64,000 nt of DNA. It comes from Haloarcula amylolytica JCM 13557. Lineage in GTDB: Archaea > Halobacteriota > Halobacteria > Halobacteriales > Haloarculaceae. The notes under the pieces are model-generated. The model did not search any database and was not told where the DNA came from. It was given only the letters and a program-made list of their open reading frames with translations. The stretch's first letter is position 1; each line of letters starts with the position of its first letter. The translations under genes were made by a program, and so were the position numbers. Of this stretch, positions 26,677-35,943 are shown one piece after another. The stretch spans positions 580,906-644,905 of the forward strand of contig NZ_AOLW01000015.1 in the NCBI RefSeq assembly GCF_000336615.1. The letters are read 5' to 3'.

Positions 26677-27723
26677 ATGAGTCAAGAGCGGACTGACGGC
26701 GACCTCCGGAACACCGGACTGTCGCTCAAACACGACCGCGAGTGGGATTACGAGCTCGACCGAATCGTCGAAGCCGTCGAGGAGCGAGACGCCGAGAAGG
26801 TGGGACTGCAGTTCCCCGAGGGGCTGAAACGCCGCGGCCCGGCCGTCGCCGACGACCTCCGCGAGAACCTCCCCGACGATGTGACGGTACTGCTCTCGGG
26901 ACAGCCGTGTTACGGGGCCTGCGACCTCGACACGTACATGATGCGCCGGACGGACGTGTTCGTCCACTTCGGCCACTCGCCGATGAAGGAATCGGACAAG
27001 ATCATCTACGTGCCGCTGTTCTCCAACGTCGATGTCTTCCCCATCATGGAGCAGGCCCGCGAGGAACAGCTCGCGGACCCCGAAGAGGACCCCGACGTGG
27101 GGCTGGTGACGACGGCCCAGCACATGAACAAGTTCGACGAGATGCGCGAGTGGCTGGAAGAGCGTGGCTACACCGTCCACACGCGCCGGGGCGACGAGCG
27201 GCTCACCCACGAGGGACAGGTGCTCGGCTGTAACTACGCCAGCGCCGACGTCGACGCCGACCAGATGCTGTACGTCGGCGGCGGGAAGTTCCACCCGCTC
27301 GGGCTGGCGATGGAACACCCCGAGAAACACGTCGTTATCGCCGATCCCGTCAACAACGTCGTCACCGTCGCCGACACTGAGAAGTTCATGAAGCAGCGCT
27401 ACGGCGCGGTCCACCGCGCGATGGACGCCGAGTCCTGGGGCGTCATCTTCTGTACCAAAATCGGCCAGGGCCGTTGGGACAAGGCCCAGGAGATCGTCGA
27501 CAACAACGAGAACGCCTACCTCATCACGATGGACGAGGTGACGCCGGACCGGCTGACGAACTTCGGGATGGACGCCTACGTCAACACCGGTTGTCCCCGT
27601 ATCACCACCGACGACGGCCCGCAGTTCAAGAAGCCGATGCTCACGCCCGGCGAATACGAAATCGCCATCGGCGAGAAGCCACTCGACTCGCTGGAGTTCG
27701 ACACCTTCAAAGGTACCTGGTAA
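26677..27723 (+). CDS. dph2: Diphthamide biosynthesis enzyme Dph2
   Basis: This 348-residue enzyme forms the first C-C bond of diphthamide on the translocation factor aEF2 by transferring the 3-amino-3-carboxypropyl group from SAM. The three cluster-binding cysteines are seen in QPCYGACD (Cys78 region), LGCNYAS and NTGCPRI, matching the non-classical [4Fe-4S] Dph2 family. VGLQFPEGLKR is the family N-terminal signature. Archaeal Dph2 is a homodimer. Expression is probably monocistronic. Confidence 0.95.
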   Translation: MSQERTDGDLRNTGLSLKHDREWDYELDRIVEAVEERDAEKVGLQFPEGLKRRGPAVADDLRENLPDDVTVLLSGQPCYGACDLDTYMMRRTDVFVHFGHSPMKESDKIIYVPLFSNVDVFPIMEQAREEQLADPEEDPDVGLVTTAQHMNKFDEMREWLEERGYTVHTRRGDERLTHEGQVLGCNYASADVDADQMLYVGGGKFHPLGLAMEHPEKHVVIADPVNNVVTVADTEKFMKQRYGAVHRAMDAESWGVIFCTKIGQGRWDKAQEIVDNNENAYLITMDEVTPDRLTNFGMDAYVNTGCPRITTDDGPQFKKPMLTPGEYEIAIGEKPLDSLEFDTFKGTW

Positions 27724-27787
27724 CCGCTGTTCTCACCTCTGAGAACAAGAGACATACTGTCTTGTAGTTCGAGCGCCGAAAGGAGCT

Positions 27788-29769
27788 ATGGCTTCTACAG
27801 AGGATGCCGTTATTTATCAGGATGTTTTTGACGCGAGTCCGGACCCGATTATGGTCCACGATGTCGACACCGGGACCGTGGTCCGGGCTAATGAGGCCGC
27901 GGGCGCGTTGCTTGGGTGTGCGCCGGAGGACATCGTCGGGATGCATGTCGGCGAGTTCAGCCCCTCGGGGTTCTCCACGGCGGACGCAAACGACCTGATA
28001 GCCGAGGCAGCCCCTCGGGGTTCTCCACGGCGGACGCAAACGACCTGATAGCCGAGGCAGCCACGTCGGGGTCGGCGCAGGTCGAGTGGGCGACCGAGGG
28101 TCCCGACGGCGCGGATCAGCTGGTCGAGGTAACGCTCGAGCGAGCCACTCTCGGCGACGAGACTCGCGTTGTAGCGTTCATCCACGATGTGACCACCATC
28201 CGTGAGCAGGAGCGAAAGCACACAGAACAAAGCGAACAGCTCCAGACGCTGATGGAGAATCTCCCTGTCGTCGTGTTCACGCTCGACCCGGACGGCGTGT
28301 TCACCTACTCGGCCGGGAAGGGCCTGGAAGGACTCGAAGTGGAACCCGGCGACTTCGAAGGGACGTCGGTGTTCGAGGCCTACGGCGAGTACCCAAACAT
28401 CATCGCCGCCGTCGAACAGGCGCTGGACGGCGAGGAGGTCCGGGTGACCCAGGATATCGACGACCTCGTCTTCGAGACGTGGTATCGACCGGTGTTCGAC
28501 GATGCCGGGCAGGTCAAACAGGTCGTCAGTGTCGCCCGAGACATCACTGACCTCAAGCGCCGCGAGGAGCGCATCGAGGCGCTCAGCGACGCGACCAACG
28601 AACTGCTGTACAGCCGCACGGAGACTGCGGCCGCAGACACAGTCGTCCAGATCGCACAGCGTATTATCGACCAACCACTTACCGCAATCTGGTCCTACGA
28701 CAGCGGCGACGACACGCTCTATCCCATCGGTGCGACGGCGATGGCGACCGAGTTCGCCGGCGTGGAAACGCCGGCAGACCTTCCGCCGATGGGTCCAGGC
28801 AGCGACGAACACCGTATTTTCCACGCCGGCGAACCCACCGTGATAGAGGACTATCAGGAGCTGTCGAACCCTTCAGCACCGGCGATGCCGATGCGGACGC
28901 TCCTGTGCCTCCCGCTCGACGACTGGGGAATGCTGTGTATCGGGTCCGACACCGTGTCGTCGTTCGACAACGACGAGCGGTTCCTGCTGGAGATTCTCAC
29001 GAGTACGGCGGCTGCCGCGCTGGAGCGACTCGAACGCGAGACGCGGCTCAAATCGAAACAGGCCGAACTGGAGCGCTCGAACGAGGCGCTCCAGCAGTTC
29101 GCCTACATCGCGTCCCACGACCTGCAGGAACCGCTCCGGATGGTGTCGAGCTACGTCGACCTGCTGAACAGCGAGTACGGCGACGACCTCGACGAGGAGG
29201 CCGCCGAGTACATGGCCTTCGCCGTCGACGGTGCCCACCGGATGCAGGAGATGGTCGACGCCCTGCTCCGGTACTCCCGCGTCGAGACGAAGGCGGGCGA
29301 CTTCGAGGAGACGGACCCGGAAGCGGTTCTCGACCGCACGCTGGACGCCTTGCAGATGCGAATAGAGGAGGTGGACGCTACCATCACGGCAGAGTCACTG
29401 CCACGCGTCGACGCCGACTCGAACCAGGTCGGCCAAGTGTTCCAGAATCTGCTGGAAAACGCCATCGAGTACGCGACGGAGGCCGGCATCGAACCCCATA
29501 TCGAGGTCAGCGCCGAAGAAGACGACGGCATGGTGACGTTCACCGTCTCGGACAACGGGCCGGGGATTCCGGCGGCGGACCGCGAGGAGGTGTTCGACAT
29601 CTTCCACCGCGCCGGTGCCCACGACACGGAGGGCACCGGCATCGGGCTGGCCGTCTGCCAGCGAATTGTCCTGCGCCACGACGGCCGCATCTGGGTCGAA
29701 CCGTCCGACGACGGCGCGACATTCAAATTTACGCTGCCCGCGGTGACGGGGGTGAGCGGCGATGACTGA
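27788..29769 (+). pseudogene. PAS-PAS-GAF sensor histidine kinase, frame broken by a 50-bp tandem duplication
   Basis: From the ATG at 27788 the PAS domain reads normally (ASPDPIMVHDVDTGTVVRAN) up to FSTADANDLIAEA. It then enters the second copy of a 50-bp direct repeat, changes frame and stops at 28046-28048. The rest of the kinase continues in another frame to 29769. Removing one repeat copy restores a 643-residue protein with PAS1, PAS2 (MENLPVVVFTLDPDG), GAF (about 265-415), HisKA with SHDLQEPLR and HATPase_c with NLLENAIEY, DNGPGIP and GTGIGLAV. Everything else is intact, so the break is recent or reversible. A GTG at 27916 could start a shortened kinase. It overlaps the response regulator by 8 bp. 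Confidence 0.9.
27958..28062. repeat. Exact tandem duplication, period 50 bp, 2.1 copies
   Basis: The unit beginning CAGCCCCTCGGGGTTCTCCA at 27958 is repeated without mismatch at 28008, and the match runs to 28062. A period of 50 is not a multiple of three, so each gain or loss shifts the kinase reading frame. The unit has no evident element-like structure. It looks like replication slippage or recombination inside a coding sequence. An assembly artefact must be excluded. Confidence 0.95.
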
Positions 29770-30208
29770 CTCCAGCGAGGGGCGGCCGGTGGAGATTCTG
29801 CTGGCGGAGGACAACCCCGGCGATGTCAAACTGACCGAGAAAGCCCTGGAGAAGGGGAAGGTGCTGAACAACCTTCACGTCGTCAACGACGGCGTCGAGG
29901 CGCTTGCGTTCCTCCGGCAGGAAGGTGAGTACGGCGACGCACCGCGGCCGGACCTGCTGTTGCTCGATCTCAATATGCCCCGCAAAGGAGGGCAGGAAGT
30001 CCTCGAAGAGATGAAAGGCGACGAGTCGCTCCGGCGGATTCCGGTCGTCGTGCTGACCAGTTCCGAGGCGGAAGAGGACATCATCGAATCGTACGATCTC
30101 CACGCGAACGCCTACCTGACGAAACCGGTCGACTTCGACGGCTTCGTCGACATCGTGAGCAGTATCGAGGATTTCTTCCTCACGGTCGTCAAGCGGCCGC
30201 CGAAATAA
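29762..30208 (+). CDS. Single-domain response regulator (Rcp1-like)
   Basis: This 148-residue CheY-like receiver has the acidic pocket in [12 protein letters not shown], phospho-accepting Asp in [13 protein letters not shown], Thr in [11 protein letters not shown] and Lys in AYLTKPVDF. The insertion-rich [17 protein letters not shown] matches the Rcp1 type found with phytochrome-like kinases. The start overlaps the preceding kinase gene by 8 bp, so it is its likely partner. Frame disruption in that kinase may also reduce translation of this gene by uncoupling. Confidence 0.93.
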   Translation: MTDSSEGRPVEILLAEDNPGDVKLTEKALEKGKVLNNLHVVNDGVEALAFLRQEGEYGDAPRPDLLLLDLNMPRKGGQEVLEEMKGDESLRRIPVVVLTSSEAEEDIIESYDLHANAYLTKPVDFDGFVDIVSSIEDFFLTVVKRPPK

Positions 30209-30210
30209 CG

Positions 30211-31284
30211 ATGGCTGAGACGGTGCATCTCGACGTGCTCCTCGTCGAGGATAACCCGGGCGATGCCCGCCTCGTCGAGCATCACCTGAACTCGCCGGCG
30301 GTGGCGCACTTCGTCGACGACGTGACGATTTCCCACGTCGAATCGCTGGCACCGGTCGCAGAGCGTGAGGAAGCGGCCTACGACGTGGTACTGCTTGACC
30401 TCGGACTCCCCGAGTCGACAGGGCTCGCGACGCTCGACCGGGCAACCGAGATCGTAGAGGGAGTGCCGATCATCGTCCTCACCGGGATGCAGGACCGGGA
30501 GATGGCTATCGAAGCGATCAACCGGGGCGCACAGGACTACCTGCCGAAAGAGGACCTGGACGGCGACCGACTCGTGAGAGCGCTCCGGTACGCAGTCGTC
30601 AGGAGCCGCCAGCAGCGTGCCATTCAGCGCCAGACCGACCAGATGGATTTCTTCAACAGCATCCTGCAACACGACATCCTCAACGGGATGAACGTCATTC
30701 GGGCGCGCGGGGAACTCCTCGAAGACACGCTCGACAGCGAGGAACGCGAGTACGCGTCGACCATCGTCCAGTGGAGCGACGACCTCATCGAACTCACCGA
30801 GAAGGTCCGGTCAGTGCTGGAGACGGTCACCGAAGAGGGCGGACGGGACCACGGACACCGGGAGCTACAGGCCGTCCTCGACGATGCAGCGGACCGCGCC
30901 CGGTCAGTCAGCGACGACTGTACCGTCACAATCGAGCCACAGGCGGTCACTGTCGTCGCCGACGAGTTGCTCGATGACGTGTTCGGGAACCTCTTTCTCA
31001 ACGCGGTCGAACACGGCGGCGACGACGTAACTATCGACGTGACGACGACGGTCGAGGAGGGGGTCGTGACTGTCCGTTTAGCAGACGACGGAGACGGGAT
31101 TCCGAGCAGTGATGCCCGCCGCATCTTCGAGCGTGGCGAGAAAGGGTCTGAGTCCGGCGGCACTGGCTTCGGCCTCTACTTCGTGGACACGATGGTCCGG
31201 AGCTACGGCGGCGATGTCTGGGTCGAGGACAGCGACAGCGGCGGTGCAGCGTTTTACGTTGAACTCCCGCACGCGACTCTGTAG
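30211..31284 (+). CDS. Hybrid receiver-histidine kinase
   Basis: This 357-residue protein has an N-terminal REC domain (about 5-125; VLLVEDNPGDARL, phospho-Asp in VVLLDLGLPES, Lys in DYLPKEDLDG). It is joined to a histidine-kinase core with H-box FFNSILQHDILNGM (about 147-160) and an HATPase_c domain (NLFLNAVEHGG, ADDGDGIP, GTGFGLYFV). The receiver at the N-terminus suggests control by phosphorelay from another kinase. It begins 2 bp after the previous stop, so it belongs to the same operon. It is paralogous to the next kinase in its catalytic part. Confidence 0.92.
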   Translation: MAETVHLDVLLVEDNPGDARLVEHHLNSPAVAHFVDDVTISHVESLAPVAEREEAAYDVVLLDLGLPESTGLATLDRATEIVEGVPIIVLTGMQDREMAIEAINRGAQDYLPKEDLDGDRLVRALRYAVVRSRQQRAIQRQTDQMDFFNSILQHDILNGMNVIRARGELLEDTLDSEEREYASTIVQWSDDLIELTEKVRSVLETVTEEGGRDHGHRELQAVLDDAADRARSVSDDCTVTIEPQAVTVVADELLDDVFGNLFLNAVEHGGDDVTIDVTTTVEEGVVTVRLADDGDGIPSSDARRIFERGEKGSESGGTGFGLYFVDTMVRSYGGDVWVEDSDSGGAAFYVELPHATL

Positions 31285-31380
31285 GGGTGGCTGCTTGTCA
31301 CACCGTCATCGCTCGGGTGCATTTCAGCTCCTGAGAAACGGGTCCGAATCTTCAACTCCCGGGAGACCGAGTCACCTGCT

Positions 31381-32940
31381 ATGGATGATCCGCTGGACTG
31401 TCCCGAGGGTAGCGACTCGGAGGAGCGAGATCGCTATCTGGCAGCTATGCAGGACCTCACTGCAGCGATGGCGGCCAGCGGGACCTCGTTTCGGGAGCGT
31501 GTCGAGCCAGTCTTGGACGTCGGTCGAGAACACCTGGGGTTTCCGAACGGGCATATCGCGGTCGTCTCCGGCGACGAACACACAATCGTCGCCAGTAGCG
31601 GCCTGTCTTCGACGATTACGCCGGGGGCCGAGACACCGCTTTCGGAGACGTACTGCAGACACACCCTCGACGAATCCGGGATACACGTCGTCACCAACGC
31701 GAGCGAGTCAATGTCGACTGACCCCGCCTACGAGCGGTTCGGACTGGAGGCGTACGTCGGCACGACACTTCGAGCGGACGGGGCGGAGTACGGAACGCTG
31801 TGTTTCGTCAACGACAACGAGGCGATTTCTGAGTTCTCGGACTGGCAACAGACGCTGTTCGAGCATCTCACGCAGTGGGTCGAAGCGGAGATCGAACGCG
31901 AGCTAGCTGTCGACACACGCGAGCAGAGCCAGCAGCTGTTGGAAGCGACGTTCAACTCACCGGAGACGTTCATCGGTATCCTCGACGCTGACGGAAACCT
32001 CCTCAGGGCGAACGAAACAGCGCTCGGGTTCGTCGATGCTGATGACGAAGCCGTATTCGGGGAACCGTTCTGGGACACGCCCTGGTGGAACCACAATGAG
32101 GCAGTGGCGTACCGTTGCCAGGATGCTGTCGAGCGGGCGATGGACGGTGAGATGGTCAGGTTCGAGGCCGAGCATATCGGCGCAGACGGCCAGCGGATCT
32201 CGACCTCTGTCGTGGCCCGACCAGTAGCGGTCGACGGGACCGTGCAGAAAATAATCGTCGAGGGGACAGACATCACGGATCTCAAGCGCCGCGAAGAGCA
32301 GATGGAGTTTTTCAACAGCATCCTCAGACACGACATCCTCAACGGGATGACCGTCATCGAAGCGCGTGCGGAAACGCTTGCAGACGCACTCGGCGGGACA
32401 CAGGCGACGTACGCCGAAACGATTCTGGACTGGAGTCGGGATATCGTCGACCTCACACAGAAGGTCCGGAGCGTGCTGAGCACGATGTCTGACGACGGCC
32501 TGACCGAAGCAGAGACAATCGCACTGGGGCCGGTCGTCGAAGGGGCCACGAGAAAAGCGGCCTCGATGGACGAGGACTGCACGCTCAAAACAGACATCCC
32601 TGACGGCATCGAGGTCGTGGCTGACGACCTCCTCGACGATGTTGTCGGGAACATCTTGACGAACGCCGTCGAGCACGGCGGTCCAGGCACTACAATCGAG
32701 GTGACGACGGAACGCGTCGACTCGATGGTCCACCTTCGCATCGCGGACGACGGCCCCGGGATACCGCCCGAAGAGCGCGAGGCGATCTTCGAGAAAGGGG
32801 AGCGTGGAACCGAGTCGACGGGGACTGGGTTCGGACTCTACTTCGTGTCGGTGATGGTCGACAGCTACGGCGGCGACATCTGGGTGGAAGAAAGCGACCT
32901 CGGCGGCAGCGAATTCGTCGTCGCACTCCCGTCCGAATAA
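31381..32940 (+). CDS. GAF-PAS sensor histidine kinase
   Basis: This 519-residue soluble kinase has a GAF domain (about 25-175; FPNGHIAVVSGDEH, GTLCFVNDN). A PAS domain follows (about 185-305; FNSPETFIGILDADGNLLRAN, ending VEGTDITDLKRREEQ), then H-box FFNSILRHDILNGM and HATPase_c with NILTNAVEHGG, ADDGPGIPPEER and GTGFGLYFV. No membrane helix is present. It lies 96 bp after the hybrid kinase, with which it shares close H-box and ATPase sequence, indicating a local duplication. Confidence 0.92.
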   Translation: MDDPLDCPEGSDSEERDRYLAAMQDLTAAMAASGTSFRERVEPVLDVGREHLGFPNGHIAVVSGDEHTIVASSGLSSTITPGAETPLSETYCRHTLDESGIHVVTNASESMSTDPAYERFGLEAYVGTTLRADGAEYGTLCFVNDNEAISEFSDWQQTLFEHLTQWVEAEIERELAVDTREQSQQLLEATFNSPETFIGILDADGNLLRANETALGFVDADDEAVFGEPFWDTPWWNHNEAVAYRCQDAVERAMDGEMVRFEAEHIGADGQRISTSVVARPVAVDGTVQKIIVEGTDITDLKRREEQMEFFNSILRHDILNGMTVIEARAETLADALGGTQATYAETILDWSRDIVDLTQKVRSVLSTMSDDGLTEAETIALGPVVEGATRKAASMDEDCTLKTDIPDGIEVVADDLLDDVVGNILTNAVEHGGPGTTIEVTTERVDSMVHLRIADDGPGIPPEEREAIFEKGERGTESTGTGFGLYFVSVMVDSYGGDIWVEESDLGGSEFVVALPSE

Positions 32941-32990
32941 CTACTGAGCATTTCCAAACGTTTTTGAATGAATCGGGCGTATCTCCAGTA

Positions 32991-33617
32991 ATGCCGACAA
33001 AGAGTGCGCTCGCCCAGCAACTCGCCGTTGTCGCCGGGTTCGACAACCCACGGGCCAGTCTCGAACAGTACCGGACACCGCCGGACCTGGCGGCGCATCT
33101 GGTCCATACTGCGGACCTCCAGGACGATATCCAGGGACAGACGGTCGTCGACCTCGGCTGTGGCACCGGGATGCTGGCGCTGGGTGCAGCGCTGCGGTCG
33201 CCGGCGCGGGTGGTCGGGCTAGATATCGACCCCGCACCACTGTCGACGGCGCGCGAAAACGAGCGGAAGGTCGGGTCGACGACGCCGGTGTCGTGGGTTC
33301 GAGCGGATGCCACGACAGCCCCGCTGTGTCCGCCCACTGAGGAAACCACCGTCGTGATGAACCCGCCCTTCGGCGCGCAGTCGGACAACGAACACGCCGA
33401 CCGTCGGTTCCTCGAAACCGCCGCGTCCATCACGGGCGTCTCCTACTCGATTCACAACGAGGGGAGCCAGTCGTTCGTCGAGTCCTTCGCCGCCGACAAC
33501 GGCGGCGAGGTGACCCACGCCTTCGAGACGGAGTTCGATCTGCCGCGACAGTTCGAGTTCCACGAATCGGACCGGCAGGCGATCACCGCGGAAGTGTACC
33601 GCATCGACTGGACCTAG
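32991..33617 (+). CDS. METTL5-type class I methyltransferase
   Basis: The protein is 208 residues from the ATG at 32991 (an in-frame TTG at 32964 is less likely). SAM-binding motif VVDLGCGTGMLALGA and catalytic NPPFG are visible, and QYRTPPDLAAHLV near the N-terminus is typical of the METTL5 family. NPPF indicates N6-adenine or a similar amino-nitrogen target. The eukaryotic homologue modifies 18S rRNA A1832. An rRNA target is likely here too, though not shown. The stop overlaps the convergent rhomboid gene by 4 bp. Confidence 0.88.
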   Translation: MPTKSALAQQLAVVAGFDNPRASLEQYRTPPDLAAHLVHTADLQDDIQGQTVVDLGCGTGMLALGAALRSPARVVGLDIDPAPLSTARENERKVGSTTPVSWVRADATTAPLCPPTEETTVVMNPPFGAQSDNEHADRRFLETAASITGVSYSIHNEGSQSFVESFAADNGGEVTHAFETEFDLPRQFEFHESDRQAITAEVYRIDWT

Positions 33618-35272
33618 TTCCGCGCCGCTTGCTGGCGGCGCTCCGCGATTTTGACGCGAGTGCCGTCGGTCCGTGCGTACAGCCGCGACCGGTTCCGCTC
33701 GAAGGTCAGCCCGCCGATCCGCGTCCGCGTCATGTTCGCCGGGAGCGGTGCCTGCCCGACCGTTTCGTTCCCCCGCGTTACGCTCACGTCGAACCCGTTC
33801 TGCCGGGCAGCCACTGTCACGTTCCGTCCGTCCAGTATCACGTCCGCCGTCGACGGCTCTGAGGTGTAGGCCGTCCGGGGCTGGCCGCCCTCGCGCCTGA
33901 GTTGGACCCGATAGACACTGTCGTTGCCGAGCACTGACCAGTCCGTCCGGTTCGCGTAGACCGATTCGCGCCAGGTCGCCCCGCCGACTGTGACCCGCTC
34001 CTCGCCGTTGACCGCGAGCCGGCCCGGCTGGACGGCGGCGATCCAGACCTCCCGCTCCGCGCTGGCGACGATGACGCCGCTCGCGTTGACGCTCGCCCCC
34101 TCTCGCTGCGTTGGGACCCAGATGCTCTCGAAGTACGCGTTGGGCACGTTCTCGTCGTAGGTCACCACGTAGTCTCTGATCTCGATGCCGTCTTCGGGGA
34201 GCTGGTCCTCCTGCAGGTCGACGACGTTCGTGGGGACGGCAGCGAGACTCAGTGCGCCGAGGACGACGAGCAGGACCATCACTGCGAGTGACGCCGGCCG
34301 GCGGTCAAACGACGGGCGAAAACTCCGGTCAGAACCGACGGTCGCCGCTGCGACGACGAGCGCCAGAACGAACACCAGCGCCGTCCCGGCCCAGCGGAAC
34401 AGCCGAAACCGGCCGCCACCGAGCGGTATGTACACCGCCCACAGTCCCTGCGCGACGGCGAACACGAGCGTCGCAAAGAACACCCGCAGCGTGTCAGGGC
34501 GTTCGTTCCGGTTCCACAGGAGCGCGAGGGCCACGACGACGCCAGCCAGAATGCCGATGGCGTGGCCCTGGATGGCGATGTTGGACCACCACGGCGTCAC
34601 GAACCGGGTCTGACCCGAGGCCGTCGACACGGGGTAGCGAAGCGCCGAATACAGGAGGTCGAGCACGCGGTTTCCGAGAAACGCACCGAGAAACAGCGTC
34701 GGCCGCGCCACGAGCGCGAATCCGGCGATGGCAAACACCACGCCGGAAAAGCCCACAATCGGCCCGATGGCGAACACCGCGGAGAACACGCCGACGACGA
34801 ACATGGCGACGGGAACAGCCAGAATCCGGGCGAGTGGGTTCGTCCGCAGCGACGTGAAGGTCTGGACGCCCCGCTTGCGAGGGTAGTGTCCCCAGACGTA
34901 CTCCGCGACCGTCCCGTACACCAGCGTGCCCATGAGGTTCCCCGTAATATGCCCCTGGCTGCCGTGGGTGAACGCCCCGGTGAGCATCCCGAACGGGTAG
35001 AAGTACGACCACGTCCGGAACGGAGTAACGAGCGGGTTCCGCGGGTGCCACCACGCGCCCTGCAGGAACAGGTACACCGCCGCGACGCCGGCCATCGTCA
35101 GCAGCGTCCCCCACGGGACCCCAAGGAGGAACCGTGTCCGTATGCTGTCGCCAGGTCGCGCATCCGAGAAGCGGCGGACGGCAACGAGGACAGCGAGCAC
35201 CACGGTGAGAACGACCGCTTCCTGCCACGGGAGCCACGCGGGGATGGCCGGCGTCGGCAGCGACTGCATCAT
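33614..35272 (-). CDS. Rhomboid-family intramembrane serine protease with large C-terminal domain
   Basis: This 552-residue protein has an N-terminal membrane part (about 1-340) holding rhomboid signatures: GHITGNLMGT with Asn112, the nucleophile Ser176 in VGFSGVVF, and His237 in IQGHAIGILAG. An extracytoplasmic domain (about 350-552) is rich in beta strands and has Asn-X-Ser/Thr sequons (NASG, NRTD, NETVG) that could be N-glycosylated. Rhomboids cleave membrane proteins within helices. A link to surface glycoprotein processing has been reported for a Haloferax rhomboid; that role here is inference. Confidence 0.87.
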   Translation of the reverse strand: MMQSLPTPAIPAWLPWQEAVVLTVVLAVLVAVRRFSDARPGDSIRTRFLLGVPWGTLLTMAGVAAVYLFLQGAWWHPRNPLVTPFRTWSYFYPFGMLTGAFTHGSQGHITGNLMGTLVYGTVAEYVWGHYPRKRGVQTFTSLRTNPLARILAVPVAMFVVGVFSAVFAIGPIVGFSGVVFAIAGFALVARPTLFLGAFLGNRVLDLLYSALRYPVSTASGQTRFVTPWWSNIAIQGHAIGILAGVVVALALLWNRNERPDTLRVFFATLVFAVAQGLWAVYIPLGGGRFRLFRWAGTALVFVLALVVAAATVGSDRSFRPSFDRRPASLAVMVLLVVLGALSLAAVPTNVVDLQEDQLPEDGIEIRDYVVTYDENVPNAYFESIWVPTQREGASVNASGVIVASAEREVWIAAVQPGRLAVNGEERVTVGGATWRESVYANRTDWSVLGNDSVYRVQLRREGGQPRTAYTSEPSTADVILDGRNVTVAARQNGFDVSVTRGNETVGQAPLPANMTRTRIGGLTFERNRSRLYARTDGTRVKIAERRQQAARN

Positions 35273-35387
35273 CTGTCCGCTATTCGGGTACGGGACGGCT
35301 TATGGATGGCGGCAGATGTCACTCACCAACAGTGACGAACGGGGAGCGGACCGGACTCAGGCAGCCGTCCCAGACAGATACGTCGCC

Positions 35388-35807
35388 TCAGAACAGGGAC
35401 ATGCCAACGCTGTAGGGCCAGGACGTGCCGGCCACCGCAAGCAGCGACAGCGCGCCGCCGGCGAGAGCAACGTTCTTGAGGAACTGCGTCATCTCGTCCT
35501 GTACCTGGTCGTCCGGAACCGCCCAGAAGTTGTGCATCATGACGGCGGAGGCGACGAGGAACGTCGCCAGCGCCCCGGCCGCGATAACGGGGTACGCCCC
35601 GAGGACGACGAGGACACCGCTGACGAGGAGCAATCCGCCGCTTCCGTAAACCGAGGCCGCGGGTGCTGGGAGCCCCTTCGCCTCGGCGTAGGGGGTCATC
35701 TGCCCGGCGTTCTGGAAGTGATTCAGGCCTGTGAAGGCGAGGACGCCACCGAACAGGAGGCGACCAAGCAGGAACAGTTCGCCCGCCCCGGCGGACTCGA
35801 ACGCCAT
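35388..35807 (-). CDS. DoxX family membrane protein
   Basis: This 139-residue protein has four hydrophobic helices. LLFGGVLAFTGLNHFQN near the N-terminus and FLVASAVMMHNFWAVPDDQ fit the DoxX/SURF4 family, often linked to quinone or thiol redox stress. It is divergent from the HxlR regulator, with a palindromic site in the shared 136-bp promoter region. Regulation by that protein is a reasonable inference. Confidence 0.85.
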   Translation of the reverse strand: MAFESAGAGELFLLGRLLFGGVLAFTGLNHFQNAGQMTPYAEAKGLPAPAASVYGSGGLLLVSGVLVVLGAYPVIAAGALATFLVASAVMMHNFWAVPDDQVQDEMTQFLKNVALAGGALSLLAVAGTSWPYSVGMSLF

Positions 35808-35886
35808 CAGGCGCTCACCTCCGGCGCAGGGGTGGTTTCGCTACGAGACTGTCGAACCGCGATTGGTAGTTTCATTACGTTACTTG

Positions 35887-35900
35887 GTTCGTATGCGAAC
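35887..35900. promoter_or_regulatory. Near-palindrome GTTCGTATGCGAAC between doxX-like and hxlR-like genes
   Basis: Twelve of 14 positions are symmetric. The site is 44 bp before the HxlR start at 35944 and about 80 bp before the DoxX start at 35807. HxlR proteins bind short palindromes in divergent promoters, so this is a plausible operator. An in-frame ATG at 35893 lies inside it, which weakens that ATG as the true start. Confidence 0.5.
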
Positions 35901-35943
35901 CTATTTGTACGTTCCCGGACAAGGGAGATACCAGGTAGCACCG

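Noticed and set aside
27916..29769. 617-codon frame taken as an intact kinase gene
   Set aside because: Its first ~30 residues are the out-of-frame reading of the PAS domain; it is the downstream part of the gene broken by the 50-bp duplication. A shortened protein from GTG 27916 remains possible but is not the native gene.
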